A stretch of DNA of 64,000 nt, from positions 53,812 through 117,811 of the forward strand of contig NZ_KQ959484.1 of NCBI RefSeq assembly GCF_001552785.1, given 5' to 3'. Position 1 is the stretch's first letter. Every line of letters starts with the position of its first letter. The notes below the pieces were generated by a model. It ran no database searches. It had not been told where the DNA came from and saw only the letters and a list, made by a program, of their open reading frames with translations. The translations under genes and the position numbers were made by a program. Positions 35,094 to 45,041 of this stretch are shown piece after piece. The DNA comes from Atopobium deltae (GTDB lineage Bacteria > Actinomycetota > Coriobacteriia > Coriobacteriales > Atopobiaceae).

Positions 35094-35939
35094 TTACCAG
35101 GTGCCAAAATCAAGACGTGCAGGATAATGGTTCTTCCGCTGCTCAACGGGGGGCAACTGCATATAATCGCCGTAAAACTTCGTGAGATGCTCATGAAGAT
35201 TTGCAGGGAAGTTGACCTTCATACCTTCAAATTCAAGCTGCTGTAAAGGAAACACCTCATCATAGGTCCACGATGAATCATATGGCAAGGTGTCGCACAT
35301 ATAGGCGACACGCTTCCAAGGTTTATCGGCATGCATGCGGCGCACTTGCATTTCTTTGGCAACGCAACGTTCAAGCGAAATAGGCAACAGCGACACCAAG
35401 GTACCAACCGTATAGGTTGCTGCCTTTATAAGACGCCCTTTCCAACCATGGAACACAATAAAGGGTCGCGGGATGAGCTTCAGCAAACGCAAGTGTGACC
35501 AGAACCAAGCGCGACGAGCTTGCTTACGGAAGGCCTTCTCGCCCTCACTAACCGTATCAAGCGAATACACGTCCAAAAAAATCCCGAGATCAAGGGGCAA
35601 ATCCCTCAGTGCTTCCTCACAAAACTGTGTGCCCTTAATCATGATGCGCGACGTGGGCAGCGGGTACTGAGGATTTTTTTGAGCGTTAATGACCTCGTAT
35701 TTATCGGAGTACTGCTCTTCGAATATCCGCAGGACTTTATCGTGATCGGCCGCAGGAAGACACACATCAATGTCATCATCCCAGGGAATAAATCCTTTGT
35801 GACGAAGCGCGCCAAGGCCAGTGCCTGCATAAGCAAAATATGTCAGATTATGCTCAGTGCACACCTTGATAAAATCTTTTAAAATCATCAATTCAAGGCG
35901 TTGCACGTGATGCAGTGTCTCGTCGTCATATTCTTTCAT
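35094..35939 (-). CDS. LicD family phosphotransferase (copy 2)
   Basis: 281 residues with YAGTGLGALRHKGFIPWDDD near 37-56 and the closing LTKFYGDYMQLPPVEQRKNHYP motif. It is a clear paralogue of the 33083 gene and could modify a second position, or a second sugar, with the same CDP-linked group. It lies 80 nt downstream of rmlC on the same strand and ends at its own terminator. Two LicD copies around one donor pathway imply heavy decoration. Confidence 0.9.
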   Translation of the reverse strand: MKEYDDETLHHVQRLELMILKDFIKVCTEHNLTYFAYAGTGLGALRHKGFIPWDDDIDVCLPAADHDKVLRIFEEQYSDKYEVINAQKNPQYPLPTSRIMIKGTQFCEEALRDLPLDLGIFLDVYSLDTVSEGEKAFRKQARRAWFWSHLRLLKLIPRPFIVFHGWKGRLIKAATYTVGTLVSLLPISLERCVAKEMQVRRMHADKPWKRVAYMCDTLPYDSSWTYDEVFPLQQLEFEGMKVNFPANLHEHLTKFYGDYMQLPPVEQRKNHYPARLDFGTW

Positions 35940-36017
35940 ACGTAAAACTCCTATTACCTATTATTAGCTGGTATTTTCTTTGGTATTGTTTGCGATGCTA
36001 CCTGGTGGGGCACGGCG

Positions 36018-36752
36018 CTACTTGACGTCTTGCTGCGCGATAAGCTCGGCCAGTGACGGGTGCTTCGTGTCCTTCTTGGAAAGGATTGCCTTCTGCTCGT
36101 CGAAGCTTGCGTCGCCGTCAAGCGCAGGCCAGCTAATGGCAATGTCTGGATCATTCCACATCAAGCCACCCTCATCACCAGGATGATATACATCGTCACA
36201 TTTATAGCAAAACTCGGCCGCATCGCTCAAAACCAAAAAGCCGTGGGCAAAGCCGCGCGGTATAAAAAACTGGCGCTGATTCTCTTCCGAAAGCACCACG
36301 CCCACCCATTTGCCAAAGGTAGCTGAGTTGCGGCGCAGGTCAACGGCCACATCAAAGACGCGACCACGCACGACACGCACGAGCTTGGCCTGAGGATGCG
36401 CTATCTGAAAATGCAATCCACGCAGCACACCCTTCGTCGAGCTCGATTGATTGTCTTGCACAAAATTGGCGAGAATACCGCCCGCTTCAAAATCTGTGCG
36501 TTTGTAGGTTTCCATAAAATAGCCGCGCTTATCGGCATACTGCTTTACCTCAACCAGTATGACGCCCTCGATGCCCGTGTGTGTAAAGGTAAAATTGCCC
36601 GACGTGACGCTTGGTGCGGCGGTCGACACGTCATTCGAGGCGCCCGACTCGGCAGTCGTCACGTCGGCCGTAGCGTCATCCAACGTACCGCTCGACGACC
36701 TTCTCGGCACGACATTTGTCATAATTTGTGGAGAGGTTTGCATATCTGGCAT
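36018..36752 (-). CDS. rmlC: dTDP-4-dehydrorhamnose 3,5-epimerase
   Basis: Third step of dTDP-L-rhamnose synthesis. The catalytic cupin part follows an unusual ~55-residue Ser/Thr/Ala/Asp-rich N-terminal tail. Motifs include RGYFMETYK, QDNQSSSTKGVLRGLHFQ with the catalytic His, and FIPRGFAHGF. The start at 36752 is preceded by GAAAGGAA. 244 residues against the usual ~185. The other rml genes lie 4 kb away on the same strand. Confidence 0.93.
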   Translation of the reverse strand: MPDMQTSPQIMTNVVPRRSSSGTLDDATADVTTAESGASNDVSTAAPSVTSGNFTFTHTGIEGVILVEVKQYADKRGYFMETYKRTDFEAGGILANFVQDNQSSSTKGVLRGLHFQIAHPQAKLVRVVRGRVFDVAVDLRRNSATFGKWVGVVLSEENQRQFFIPRGFAHGFLVLSDAAEFCYKCDDVYHPGDEGGLMWNDPDIAISWPALDGDASFDEQKAILSKKDTKHPSLAELIAQQDVK

Positions 36753-36871
36753 AGTATGTTCCTTTCGGCCCCCGATAAGCTCCTCAAGCATGGTAGCACG
36801 GAAGCGCCAGCTGCGCATTTACGGCACAGGTATGCTATATTTAGATGGTTATAGCAATACATGGGAGTGTT

Positions 36872-37555
36872 ATGGTAAACATTTTAGCCATCGTGCCTGC
36901 CTACAACGAGGCACAATGCATTAAAAACACGATTGAGGAGTTGACGGCGTGTTGTCCCAACATCGACTACCTCGTCATTAATGATGGTTCTCGCGATAAT
37001 ACCGCTGATATTTGCCGCCGTGAGCATTTTAATTACCTTAACGTGCCCATCAACTGCGGGCTTTCGAGTGGCTTCCAAGCCGGTATGAAGTATGCGCACC
37101 GTCACGGCTATGAAGCAGTTGTGCAATTTGATGCTGACGGGCAGCATCGCCCCGAATCCATCATGCCCATGTACGAACACATGCAAATAACAAATGCCGA
37201 CATCGTTATTGCTTCTCGTTTTTGCGATGGCACGCGTCCCACAGGTGCACGCGGCGCGGGAAGCAAGCTGATCTCGGCACTTATCAAGCTCTTTGCGCAC
37301 GTTAAAATCTATGACCCCACCAGTGGCATGCGCATGTTTAACGCCAAGCTCATTAACGCCTATGCTCACAGCTTTGATTTAGCTCCCGAACCCGACGCCC
37401 TCGCCTTTTTTGCTCGTAAAGGCGCGCATATTGAAGAAATTCCTACCGTCATGCGTGAGCGTCAAGGTGGCGAGAGCTATTTTAATCTGAAGAGCATCAT
37501 TGCCTATATGAGCAGAACCTGCTTGTCTATCATTTTATTTCAATGGTTCCGCTAA
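36872..37555 (+). CDS. Glycosyltransferase family 2, dolichyl-phosphate-mannose-synthase-like
   Basis: 227 residues: AIVPAYNEAQCIKNTIEEL at the start, INDGSRDNT, and QFDADGQH with the DxD. Such short enzymes load a sugar onto a polyprenyl phosphate. The next gene is DUF2304, a small membrane protein that regularly follows this kind of enzyme, then DUF6541, so the three form a unit. The ATG at 36872 is chosen over an open extension because GGGAG lies 6 nt before it. Confidence 0.88.
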   Translation: MVNILAIVPAYNEAQCIKNTIEELTACCPNIDYLVINDGSRDNTADICRREHFNYLNVPINCGLSSGFQAGMKYAHRHGYEAVVQFDADGQHRPESIMPMYEHMQITNADIVIASRFCDGTRPTGARGAGSKLISALIKLFAHVKIYDPTSGMRMFNAKLINAYAHSFDLAPEPDALAFFARKGAHIEEIPTVMRERQGGESYFNLKSIIAYMSRTCLSIILFQWFR

Positions 37556-37654
37556 GGTGCGGCGTTATGCGTCTGTTAAAGTGCGCGCTGTTCCGCTAAG
37601 CCACGCCTCGTCTGCTAGCCACACCACATTCCACTAAGCCGATTGGATTTGTCT

Positions 37655-38065
37655 ATGTCACTCCCCCTGAGACTGCTCTTAATTGCTGGTGCCGTCTTTG
37701 TCATGCTTCTCGTGTTGCGAAGCATCAAAAAATCGCGCATCCAAATTGAAGATTCGCTCTTTTGGACCTGCTTTGTCAGCCTTATCATTCTTATCGCACT
37801 GTTCCCGAGCATTATGATGTGGGCCGCTGGTCTTTTTGGCTTTATCTCTACCAGCAATTTTGTCTTTTTGGTTATTATCGGCGTGCTACTACTGAAGGTC
37901 TTCACCTCGTCGATCGAGATCTCGCGCCTGAAGTACCAGGTACACCAGCTCGCACAAGAAATTGCCCTTACGAACAAGGCGACGTACGACAAGTGTGCGG
38001 GACGTGACGAGAAGGACGACGATAAGTGCCTCGATAAAAATCTTGATAAGACCGGTAACAACTAG
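37655..38065 (+). CDS. DUF2304 small membrane protein
   Basis: 136 residues with three hydrophobic helices (~5-20, 35-55, 65-85) and then a charged coiled segment, EISRLKYQVHQLAQEIAL, ending in a Lys/Asp-rich tail. DUF2304 proteins pair with polyprenyl-phosphate glycosyltransferases and probably hold them at the membrane. A TTG at 37643 is an alternative start. Lies 100 nt after the glycosyltransferase and 26 nt before the DUF6541 gene. Confidence 0.8.
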   Translation: MSLPLRLLLIAGAVFVMLLVLRSIKKSRIQIEDSLFWTCFVSLIILIALFPSIMMWAAGLFGFISTSNFVFLVIIGVLLLKVFTSSIEISRLKYQVHQLAQEIALTNKATYDKCAGRDEKDDDKCLDKNLDKTGNN

Positions 38066-38090
38066 TCAACGACAACGAGAATAGATACGT

Positions 38091-40355
38091 ATGGGCTGGA
38101 CTATATTTCTTATTGCATACCTCTACGGAGCGCTACTTCTGTATGTACCAGGTTACATTTGCGCACGAACCTTTGGAATACGAGGTGGTTGGGCACTGAG
38201 CATTGCACCGCTGTTGACCTCAGGCGTTATGTCTCTTGTGGGTGAAGTCGCTTATAGAGCACACATCCCTCTGACACCCACGAAGCTTACTGCGGTGACC
38301 CTTCTCGTAATAGTGGCTGCTTTTGCACTACAAAAGCTTGTTGTGCAAACATACAAACTCGAAACTCCTCGCATCAAGCTTCCCGCTATGCCTGCCTTGC
38401 TTCCCTTGGCATACGTGGCATGTGGCATAACTGCCACCTTGTTTTTGTTTATTAGCTCTCTTGAAAGTCCTAATAACGTCAACCCTGCTTGGGATATGGC
38501 CAATCACTTTAATGCTACAAGAGCCATGGTTAATGATGGTATTTTTTCTTCATTTCACATTAGCTCGTATCTTACATCTGAAATGCCTTACATCCCCTGG
38601 GAAGGAAACAGCGCAGTTGTGTATCCTGCCACTTGGAATATGCTTTATGCCTCGATAGGATCCGTAATAAATCTCAATTTTGCCATAGCATCAAATGCTT
38701 TAAATACTGTTTCGTGTAGTTTGGTTTTTCCGCTCTCTATGATGGGCTTCATCGCATCCATGGCACATATGATTACGGAACACACTGGTACAAAGCACAT
38801 GGGTATGGAGCACACGACTACAAAGCAAGAAACATCCTCACGCTTTATGGAGCAGCTCATATGTTGGTCGGGAGCTCTTATCTCTTGCCTCTTTATTATT
38901 TTTCCTTGGAGCTGTTTGGTCTTTGGACCTTTGTTCCCATACATCCTCGGCTTGAGTCTTGCTCCTGCACTCTGTTGGTTATTTATACAGTATGCACTCA
39001 CTAAAAACCAATACGTATGGCACATGCGCTTACGCCTTTTTGTGCTGCTTATTTGTTGTATCTTATCACTCGTACTCATACATCCTTCCACGCTTTTTAG
39101 TTGCGTGCTCTTTGTCATACCATGGTATATTCAAGCGCTCTGGACAGGTTCTGTTCAGTGGTCACTTCCTCGAATCTCTCGCAAGCATTCCCCAAAAAAG
39201 CCCGCGCGCTTTATTCCTCGCCAGCTTGCGGCCTCGATATTCACCCTCTTTTGTGGCGCGCTTTGGTTTACCGCATGGTTTTTCCTCATAAAGAAAGGCC
39301 CCCTACGTGCGTTTTATTGGGGAGCGTATGCCGATGCCTGGCAGGCAGTGCGCAGCATTCTTGGTATGAATTTTGTACCCGAATTGCCCAAGTACCTTTT
39401 ACAAGTGCCACAACCAGCACTTTCGCTTCTAGTCTTTTTAGGATTGTGGATTGCGGTACGAAAAATCAAATGCCAGTGGCTTGCTTTTTCTTGGGTTGCA
39501 TCGGCATGCATGTGCTATTACGTTACGGCAACCGATCTTGTTGGAAAACGGTTTCTCACGGGATTTTGGTACACAGACTATCAACGCGTTGGAGCAAATT
39601 CAGGGGTTTTATCCATACTCCTTGCTTCAGTTGGTATGGCTTATTTGATTTTTGCTGTTGCTAAGCTCATTGCCCGTATGCAAGAGAAGCACGAGAAGAA
39701 CGCATCTTTAGACATTACAACTCCGAACGATGAACTGAACACAATGGCAAGCACCGCACCCGCCGCCGCCACAAACACCACCCCGCTTTTAAGCAAAGGG
39801 GCGCTCGCATGTTCCACCGCGGCTGTAGCATGCCTAGTCGTTTTAGGTGCACTTACGCTTCGTTTTCCATCTGAGTATTACCACCAAGCAGCGCCACAAG
39901 TCTACAAGGCAATGTGTCATTACACATATACAGCTGGCGAAGTAAGCTCTAAAGAGCAGGCATTTTTAAAGCAAGCTGCGAACATAATCAATGCTCGTGG
40001 TCGCGCAGGAGTTGCAAATAATCCTTATGATGGTTCCTTTATAGCCTACGGTCTTGCAGATCTGCCTTGTGTGTACCGCCATCCTGTCACCTTTGAGGAC
40101 GAACGCGAACAAACACGCATTATTCGCGAGAAGCTCGTGCACTACCAGGTACACCCCGAGGTTATCGAAGCGCTCAAGCAAACAGGCATTCGCTATGTGC
40201 TACAGCTGGAAGATCCTGGTTTTATCCCCTTCTCGCAAAACTACCACAAGCCCGATTATGCAGGCATTGATCACATAAGCGACAGAACGCCCGGCTTTAA
40301 AGTTCTTGCCGCCGATGGCGATATGCGTCTGTACGAAATCACGGATATACACTAG
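38091..40355 (+). CDS. DUF6541 multi-spanning membrane protein (paralogue 2)
   Basis: 754 residues, ~14 helices, with loops that contain HTGTKHMGMEHTTTKQ, a short degenerate repeat, and an outside C-terminal domain with NNPYDGSFIAYGLAD. It is the partner copy of the gene at 25183. Placed directly after the polyprenyl-phosphate glycosyltransferase and DUF2304, it could use the lipid-linked sugar made by them, as GT-C enzymes do. That is inference; no catalytic residues are established for the family. It converges with rmlB, leaving only 6 nt between the stops. Confidence 0.78.
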   Translation: MGWTIFLIAYLYGALLLYVPGYICARTFGIRGGWALSIAPLLTSGVMSLVGEVAYRAHIPLTPTKLTAVTLLVIVAAFALQKLVVQTYKLETPRIKLPAMPALLPLAYVACGITATLFLFISSLESPNNVNPAWDMANHFNATRAMVNDGIFSSFHISSYLTSEMPYIPWEGNSAVVYPATWNMLYASIGSVINLNFAIASNALNTVSCSLVFPLSMMGFIASMAHMITEHTGTKHMGMEHTTTKQETSSRFMEQLICWSGALISCLFIIFPWSCLVFGPLFPYILGLSLAPALCWLFIQYALTKNQYVWHMRLRLFVLLICCILSLVLIHPSTLFSCVLFVIPWYIQALWTGSVQWSLPRISRKHSPKKPARFIPRQLAASIFTLFCGALWFTAWFFLIKKGPLRAFYWGAYADAWQAVRSILGMNFVPELPKYLLQVPQPALSLLVFLGLWIAVRKIKCQWLAFSWVASACMCYYVTATDLVGKRFLTGFWYTDYQRVGANSGVLSILLASVGMAYLIFAVAKLIARMQEKHEKNASLDITTPNDELNTMASTAPAAATNTTPLLSKGALACSTAAVACLVVLGALTLRFPSEYYHQAAPQVYKAMCHYTYTAGEVSSKEQAFLKQAANIINARGRAGVANNPYDGSFIAYGLADLPCVYRHPVTFEDEREQTRIIREKLVHYQVHPEVIEALKQTGIRYVLQLEDPGFIPFSQNYHKPDYAGIDHISDRTPGFKVLAADGDMRLYEITDIH

Positions 40356-40361
40356 CAGGGC

Positions 40362-41501
40362 TTATCGGCCAGTGTACATCTGCTCGTAGTAGCTCGCGTA
40401 TACACCTGTGCAGACGTGATCCACCCAATCTTGATGCGCAAGATACCAGTCGATGGTTGCACGGATACCGTCTTCATAGGCCGTGTCAGGCTCCCAGCCG
40501 AGCTCGGCTTTTATCTTCGAGGGGTCGATACCGTAGCGGCGGTCGTGACCCTTGCGATCGGAAATGTAGCGAATGAGCGACTCGTTGATCGCGCTATCCC
40601 CCGTCACTTCCTGCAGACGCTCGATGATGGTTTTAACAATGTAGATGTTCGATCGCTCGTTGTGACCGCCAACGTTGTATACCTCACCTAAGCGGCCATT
40701 CTCGGCAACCATGTCGATGGCCTTGCAATGGTCGTCGACATACAACCAGTCTCGTACATTCAGGCCGTCGCCATATACGGGAAGCTCCTTGTGCTGCAAG
40801 GCGTTGTGGATCATTAGCGGAATGAGCTTTTCGGGAAATTGATAAGGTCCGTAGTTGTTGGAACAGCGCGTAATCACACTTGGGAAGCCGTAGGTCGAGT
40901 GGTAGGCGCGCACAAACAGATCGGCGGAGCATTTCGATGCCGAATAGGGGCTGTGACCAGCCAAGGGTGTGTCTTCATAAAAATACGAAACCTCAGTCGG
41001 GCGCGCGGGGCTGCCGTCGGGATTCATCTCGTGGTCGAGCGTCAACGCGCCGTAGACCTCGTCGGTCGAGACCTGCAAAAAGCGCTTGCTACCGTAGGGA
41101 GCGGACGTGCAGGCGGCGTTGCCAGCGGTACCGGTGTCGCCCTTCTGTTCCCAGGCGCGGCGACAACAATTCAAAAGGTTGACCGTGCCAGCCACATTGG
41201 TATCGACAAAAATCGACGGATTCGAAATGGAACGATCCACGTGCGACTCGGCAGCAAAATTAATGACCACATCGGGGTCGTACTGCGCCAAAATGCAGTC
41301 AATAGCAGCAGCGTCACGAATATCAGCGTGTTCGAAGCTGTAGCGATCATCGTGCTCGACCGAGCTGAGGTTTTCGAGATTACCAGCGTAAGTCAGTGCA
41401 TCGACATTCACGATGGTGATGTCGGTATGCTTCTTGAGCATGTACAGAATAAAATTCGAGCCGATAAACCCGGCGCCACCAGTTACAAGATATGTTTTCA
41501 T
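40362..41501 (-). CDS. rmlB: dTDP-glucose 4,6-dehydratase
   Basis: Second step to dTDP-rhamnose. 379 residues, extended SDR: LVTGGAGFIGSNF at the N terminus, the SDR YxxxK in YSASKCSADLF near 195, and RDWLYVDDH near 260. A short insertion around 130 (EQKGDTGTAGNAACTSAPYG) is unlike most family members. The ATG at 41501 is chosen because GAGGA precedes it; the open extension to 41588 overlaps rmlD. Last gene of rmlA-rmlD-rmlB. Confidence 0.95.
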   Translation of the reverse strand: MKTYLVTGGAGFIGSNFILYMLKKHTDITIVNVDALTYAGNLENLSSVEHDDRYSFEHADIRDAAAIDCILAQYDPDVVINFAAESHVDRSISNPSIFVDTNVAGTVNLLNCCRRAWEQKGDTGTAGNAACTSAPYGSKRFLQVSTDEVYGALTLDHEMNPDGSPARPTEVSYFYEDTPLAGHSPYSASKCSADLFVRAYHSTYGFPSVITRCSNNYGPYQFPEKLIPLMIHNALQHKELPVYGDGLNVRDWLYVDDHCKAIDMVAENGRLGEVYNVGGHNERSNIYIVKTIIERLQEVTGDSAINESLIRYISDRKGHDRRYGIDPSKIKAELGWEPDTAYEDGIRATIDWYLAHQDWVDHVCTGVYASYYEQMYTGR

Positions 41502-41523
41502 GCTATTCCTCACGATCTTGGTC

Positions 41524-42462
41524 TTACGAGCTATTCTCGCAATGCTGTTCCTCACGATCTCGTGCGAACTTCCTAAAATTATGTGCATAGCTTGTCAGCG
41601 CCTCTTGCCATGAACGCATCGTGTGCTGGCAGTTTTGACGAAGTGCACGTTTGTCTAAACTCGAAAAATGAGGGCGATCGGCCGTTGCGGGATGCGCCTT
41701 TTTATACTCTTCGGAGCTTATGGGCTCCACGGTGCAGCTGCGCCCAAACTCATCCATGATGGCTTGCGCGAACTCAGCCCAGCTACAAGTTCCCTCATTG
41801 GTGCAGTGATAAATACCAGGCTTGCCACAGGTGAGCATCTGACAGATGGCATAAGCCACATCCTCGGCGGACGTGGGATTGCCAAGCTGATCGGCAACGA
41901 CCGTGATGTGCGAATGCGTCTGGGCAAGCGAAAGCATGGTTTTGACAAAATTTTTGCCCACATAGCCGTAGAGCCAGGCCGTGCGGACAATATAGCTTTG
42001 CGGACAGGTGGCACGAACCAGCGCCTCACCTGCGAATTTTGACTGGCCGTAACCACTGATGGGATGCGGAATATCGTCCTCAGTACGGGGGCGCTCCTCG
42101 GTACCACTAAACACATAGTCGGTCGAAACATGAACGAGTGCAGCGCCCTGTTGCGCACAGGCCAGCGCCAGATGATACGGACCTTGCGCGTTGGCGGCAA
42201 AAGCAGCCTTGCGGTCGGCATCGCAGCCATCGACATTGGTCATCGCAGCGCAATTAATAACTACATCATAGGGTTTATGCTCGTCAAACCACGAGCTCAC
42301 CGCTTCAAAAGAGGCTATATCGACGTCAGATCTGTCAATATAGTCGACCTCAGCGTTACACAACGCATCAGGCACCACCCCCACCTCAGAAGCACCTGCT
42401 GTAAACAAATGCCGAAAGGCACAGCCGAGTTGACCCTTTGATCCTGTTACCAATATATGCAT
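41524..42462 (-). CDS. rmlD: dTDP-4-dehydrorhamnose reductase
   Basis: Final step to dTDP-L-rhamnose. 312 residues, NADPH-binding motif VTGSKGQLGCAF at the start, VHVSTDYVFSGT near 105-115, and YGQSKFAGE containing the catalytic Tyr-Lys pair. It sits between rmlA (95 nt upstream) and rmlB (22 nt downstream), all minus strand. Confidence 0.95.
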   Translation of the reverse strand: MHILVTGSKGQLGCAFRHLFTAGASEVGVVPDALCNAEVDYIDRSDVDIASFEAVSSWFDEHKPYDVVINCAAMTNVDGCDADRKAAFAANAQGPYHLALACAQQGAALVHVSTDYVFSGTEERPRTEDDIPHPISGYGQSKFAGEALVRATCPQSYIVRTAWLYGYVGKNFVKTMLSLAQTHSHITVVADQLGNPTSAEDVAYAICQMLTCGKPGIYHCTNEGTCSWAEFAQAIMDEFGRSCTVEPISSEEYKKAHPATADRPHFSSLDKRALRQNCQHTMRSWQEALTSYAHNFRKFARDREEQHCENSS

Positions 42463-42557
42463 ACTACAATCGCCTTATACTTACTCTCATGTCGTTTTAC
42501 GCCGTTGCATGCCGAAAAGATCGCGAGCTTGCTTACTCGCGCGCCAACGCATCGTAC

Positions 42558-43460
42558 TTACTCGCGCATCGTGGGGCTCGGAACAATCTTTCCCTCTGCC
42601 ACGATCTGCAAGTGTTTACCGTAATCACTTTTGCCGTACTTCTCGGCACTGCACAGAAGCTGCTCGCGAGAAATCCAACCATTTTCAAACGCAATTTCTT
42701 CGGGTACTGACACGGGAAGATCCTGCGCCTTTTCGACCGTGCGCACGAACTGAGACGCCTCGAACAACGACTCCATCGTGCCCGTATCCAGCCAAGCAAA
42801 GCCACGACCAAGCGTCACGACGTTGAGGCTACCATCCTCCAAATACATGCGATTGAGGTCGGTTATCTCGTACTCGCCGCGAGCAGACGGACGCACCGTC
42901 GCGGCAAAATCGCAGACGCGATTATCGTAAAAATACAGGCCCGTCACCGCATAATTGCTCTTGGGCACTGCGGGCTTCTCTTCAATCGAAATCGCATTGT
43001 AGTTGGCATCAAATTCGACGACACCAAAGCGCTCGGCATCGTCAACGCGATAGCCAAACACGGTGGCACGGCCCTCGTTGGTAGCCGCAACCGCTCGGCG
43101 CAGGCGTTGCGACAAGCCGTTGCCGTAAAAGATATTATCGCCCAGCACAAGCGCACAGCTGTCATCACCGACAAAATCTTTGCCAATGACGAAGGCCTGC
43201 GCAAGACCATTGGGCTGTGGCTGCTCGGCGTACGAGAAGCTCACGCCAAATTGCGATCCATCGCCCAGCAGCTGCTTAAAATTCGGCAGATCGTGCGGGG
43301 TCGAAATCACCAAAATATCGCGTATACCAGCAAGCATAAGTGTGCTTAGGGGGTAATACACCATGGGTTTGTTGTAAATTGGCAGGAGCTGCTTGCTCGT
43401 GACCAGCGTCAGCGGGTACAAACGAGTACCCGAACCACCCGCCAAAATAATGCCTTTCAC
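42558..43460 (-). CDS. rmlA: Glucose-1-phosphate thymidylyltransferase
   Basis: Makes dTDP-glucose, the first step of rhamnose donor synthesis. 300 residues with [16 protein letters not shown] at the N terminus, then [12 protein letters not shown] near 108 and [19 protein letters not shown]. The start codon is GTG with AGGAGGA 8 nt before. Leads the rmlADB run. The plus-strand gap up to msrAB (43461-43752) has short degenerate repeats of GCGCACATACGCG. Confidence 0.95.
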   Translation of the reverse strand: MKGIILAGGSGTRLYPLTLVTSKQLLPIYNKPMVYYPLSTLMLAGIRDILVISTPHDLPNFKQLLGDGSQFGVSFSYAEQPQPNGLAQAFVIGKDFVGDDSCALVLGDNIFYGNGLSQRLRRAVAATNEGRATVFGYRVDDAERFGVVEFDANYNAISIEEKPAVPKSNYAVTGLYFYDNRVCDFAATVRPSARGEYEITDLNRMYLEDGSLNVVTLGRGFAWLDTGTMESLFEASQFVRTVEKAQDLPVSVPEEIAFENGWISREQLLCSAEKYGKSDYGKHLQIVAEGKIVPSPTMRE

Positions 43461-43752
43461 CTCGTGTTCCTCCTGTCAGCTCGCTCACACGCACGTGTTG
43501 GCGCACATACGCGATCATGTTGGCACGCATGGTGGTGCACATACGCGCGCATGGTAGCGCTCTTATTGGCGCACATCAACTATCGGATTCATTATACGCA
43601 CGCTCGCCGTGCGAAACGACCACTGCAAAAATATAACAAGGAATTTGAGGGCAAGAAGACCGTAGTTGCCGAGGATTGGGTACGACTAGAGCAAGCACAT
43701 GTTAGCACGCTCAAGGTATCACACACCTTCACACGCTCGAAAGGAAAATCAC

Positions 43753-44769
43753 ATGGATAGGCACCACGCACGCGCAGGCGCAGACGGCCCTGAAACCAAC
43801 CACACATCAGAATCCGCACCAGCAACACCAACGCAAAGCATCAAACGCATTTACTTGGCGGCGGGATGCTTTTGGGGAACGCAAGGTTATTTCAAGCAGC
43901 TCACGGGCGTTGTGGCAACACGGGTTGGCTACGCCAATGGCAAAACCACAACAACCGACTATGCCCAGATAAAAGACACCGATCATGCCGAAACACTGCA
44001 GCTTGACTACAACGAACACCAGATCTCCCTTGCAGAAATCTTACGACACTTCTTCCGCATCATTGATCCAACAGCAGTAAACCGACAAGGCAATGACGTC
44101 GGTCGCCAATATCGAACAGGAATTTTTTACGTTGACCAACAGGATGTGCCCGTCATTCAAACAGCGATCTTCTCATTAGAAAAAATGCTTGGACAGCTCA
44201 GCGCTATCGTGATTGAGCCGTTGCATAATTTTGTGGCGGCGGAGGATTGTCATCAGGATTATCTTGACAAAAATCCAGGTGGTTACTGCCATATCAACTT
44301 GGCGTTGGCAACACAACCGCTTGAACCCAGCTATGATGAGCCTGAGAATCTAGAGGAGGCACGGCAGCGGGTGTCGGGGTTGGCATTTGAGGTAACACAG
44401 CATGCTGCCACTGAGCGACCTTTTTCGAGCCCCTATGACAAGTCCTTCGAGCGGGGTATTTACGTGGATGTGGTTAGCAAAGCACCGCTCTTCTCGTCAA
44501 AAGATAAGTTCGATGCGGGTTGCGGCTGGCCAAGCTTTACGAAGCCGCTTTCTGCAGGCGAGGTAAGTTACAGGATGGACACCACACACGGCATGATGCG
44601 AACCGAAGTGACGAGCTCGCGAGCGCACAGCCACTTGGGGCATGTCTTTGATGATGGTCCTGCTCAAAAGGGTGGTCTGCGCTATTGCATTAACGGTGCT
44701 GCACTGGAGTTTATCCCCGAAGCCGAGATGGCCGAGCGAGGTTACGGGCAGTATCTTGCAGATTTGTAG
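43753..44769 (+). CDS. msrAB: Fused peptide-methionine sulfoxide reductase MsrA-MsrB
   Basis: Repairs both stereoisomers of methionine sulfoxide. 338 residues. MsrA (~30-185) has the catalytic [10 protein letters not shown] motif; MsrB (~200-335) has [38 protein letters not shown] and the catalytic cysteine in GGLRYCING. The CxxC zinc pairs of other MsrB forms are missing, as is common. The ATG at 43753 has AAAGGAAAA upstream. For an anaerobe such an enzyme protects against host oxidants. No signal peptide is visible, so it is cytoplasmic. Confidence 0.95.
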   Translation: MDRHHARAGADGPETNHTSESAPATPTQSIKRIYLAAGCFWGTQGYFKQLTGVVATRVGYANGKTTTTDYAQIKDTDHAETLQLDYNEHQISLAEILRHFFRIIDPTAVNRQGNDVGRQYRTGIFYVDQQDVPVIQTAIFSLEKMLGQLSAIVIEPLHNFVAAEDCHQDYLDKNPGGYCHINLALATQPLEPSYDEPENLEEARQRVSGLAFEVTQHAATERPFSSPYDKSFERGIYVDVVSKAPLFSSKDKFDAGCGWPSFTKPLSAGEVSYRMDTTHGMMRTEVTSSRAHSHLGHVFDDGPAQKGGLRYCINGAALEFIPEAEMAERGYGQYLADL

Positions 44770-44813
44770 ACTGCAGCGAACGGATTTGTAGGTCATCACG
44801 GGTGAATTTGTAG
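44761..44813 (+). repeat. Three ATTTGTAG units with 22-bp period after msrAB
   Basis: GATTTGTAG at 44761 (including the msrAB stop) and 44783, and AATTTGTAG at 44805. The units between them diverge. The start could be small tandem duplication of the gene end. The remaining gap to 45041 holds no gene. Confidence 0.5.
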
Positions 44814-45041
44814 ACCGCCACAGAGAAGTTTGCACCGCTCACAAATCTTTGGGTATTCAGAAAAATTTAAGTTGTAATATAGGTTTCAGGTGTATATGGG
44901 TACAAACCTTGTCATCTGCACCCGAAGAGCAACGTGCGACAAGATGTTGCACAAAAATCAGCACGCGACGCGAGACGTAGTGGTACTCGCCGCTGCAATC
45001 AGCAGTAATGACAAGGCAAGGCTCACAGGAAGGAATCACCT

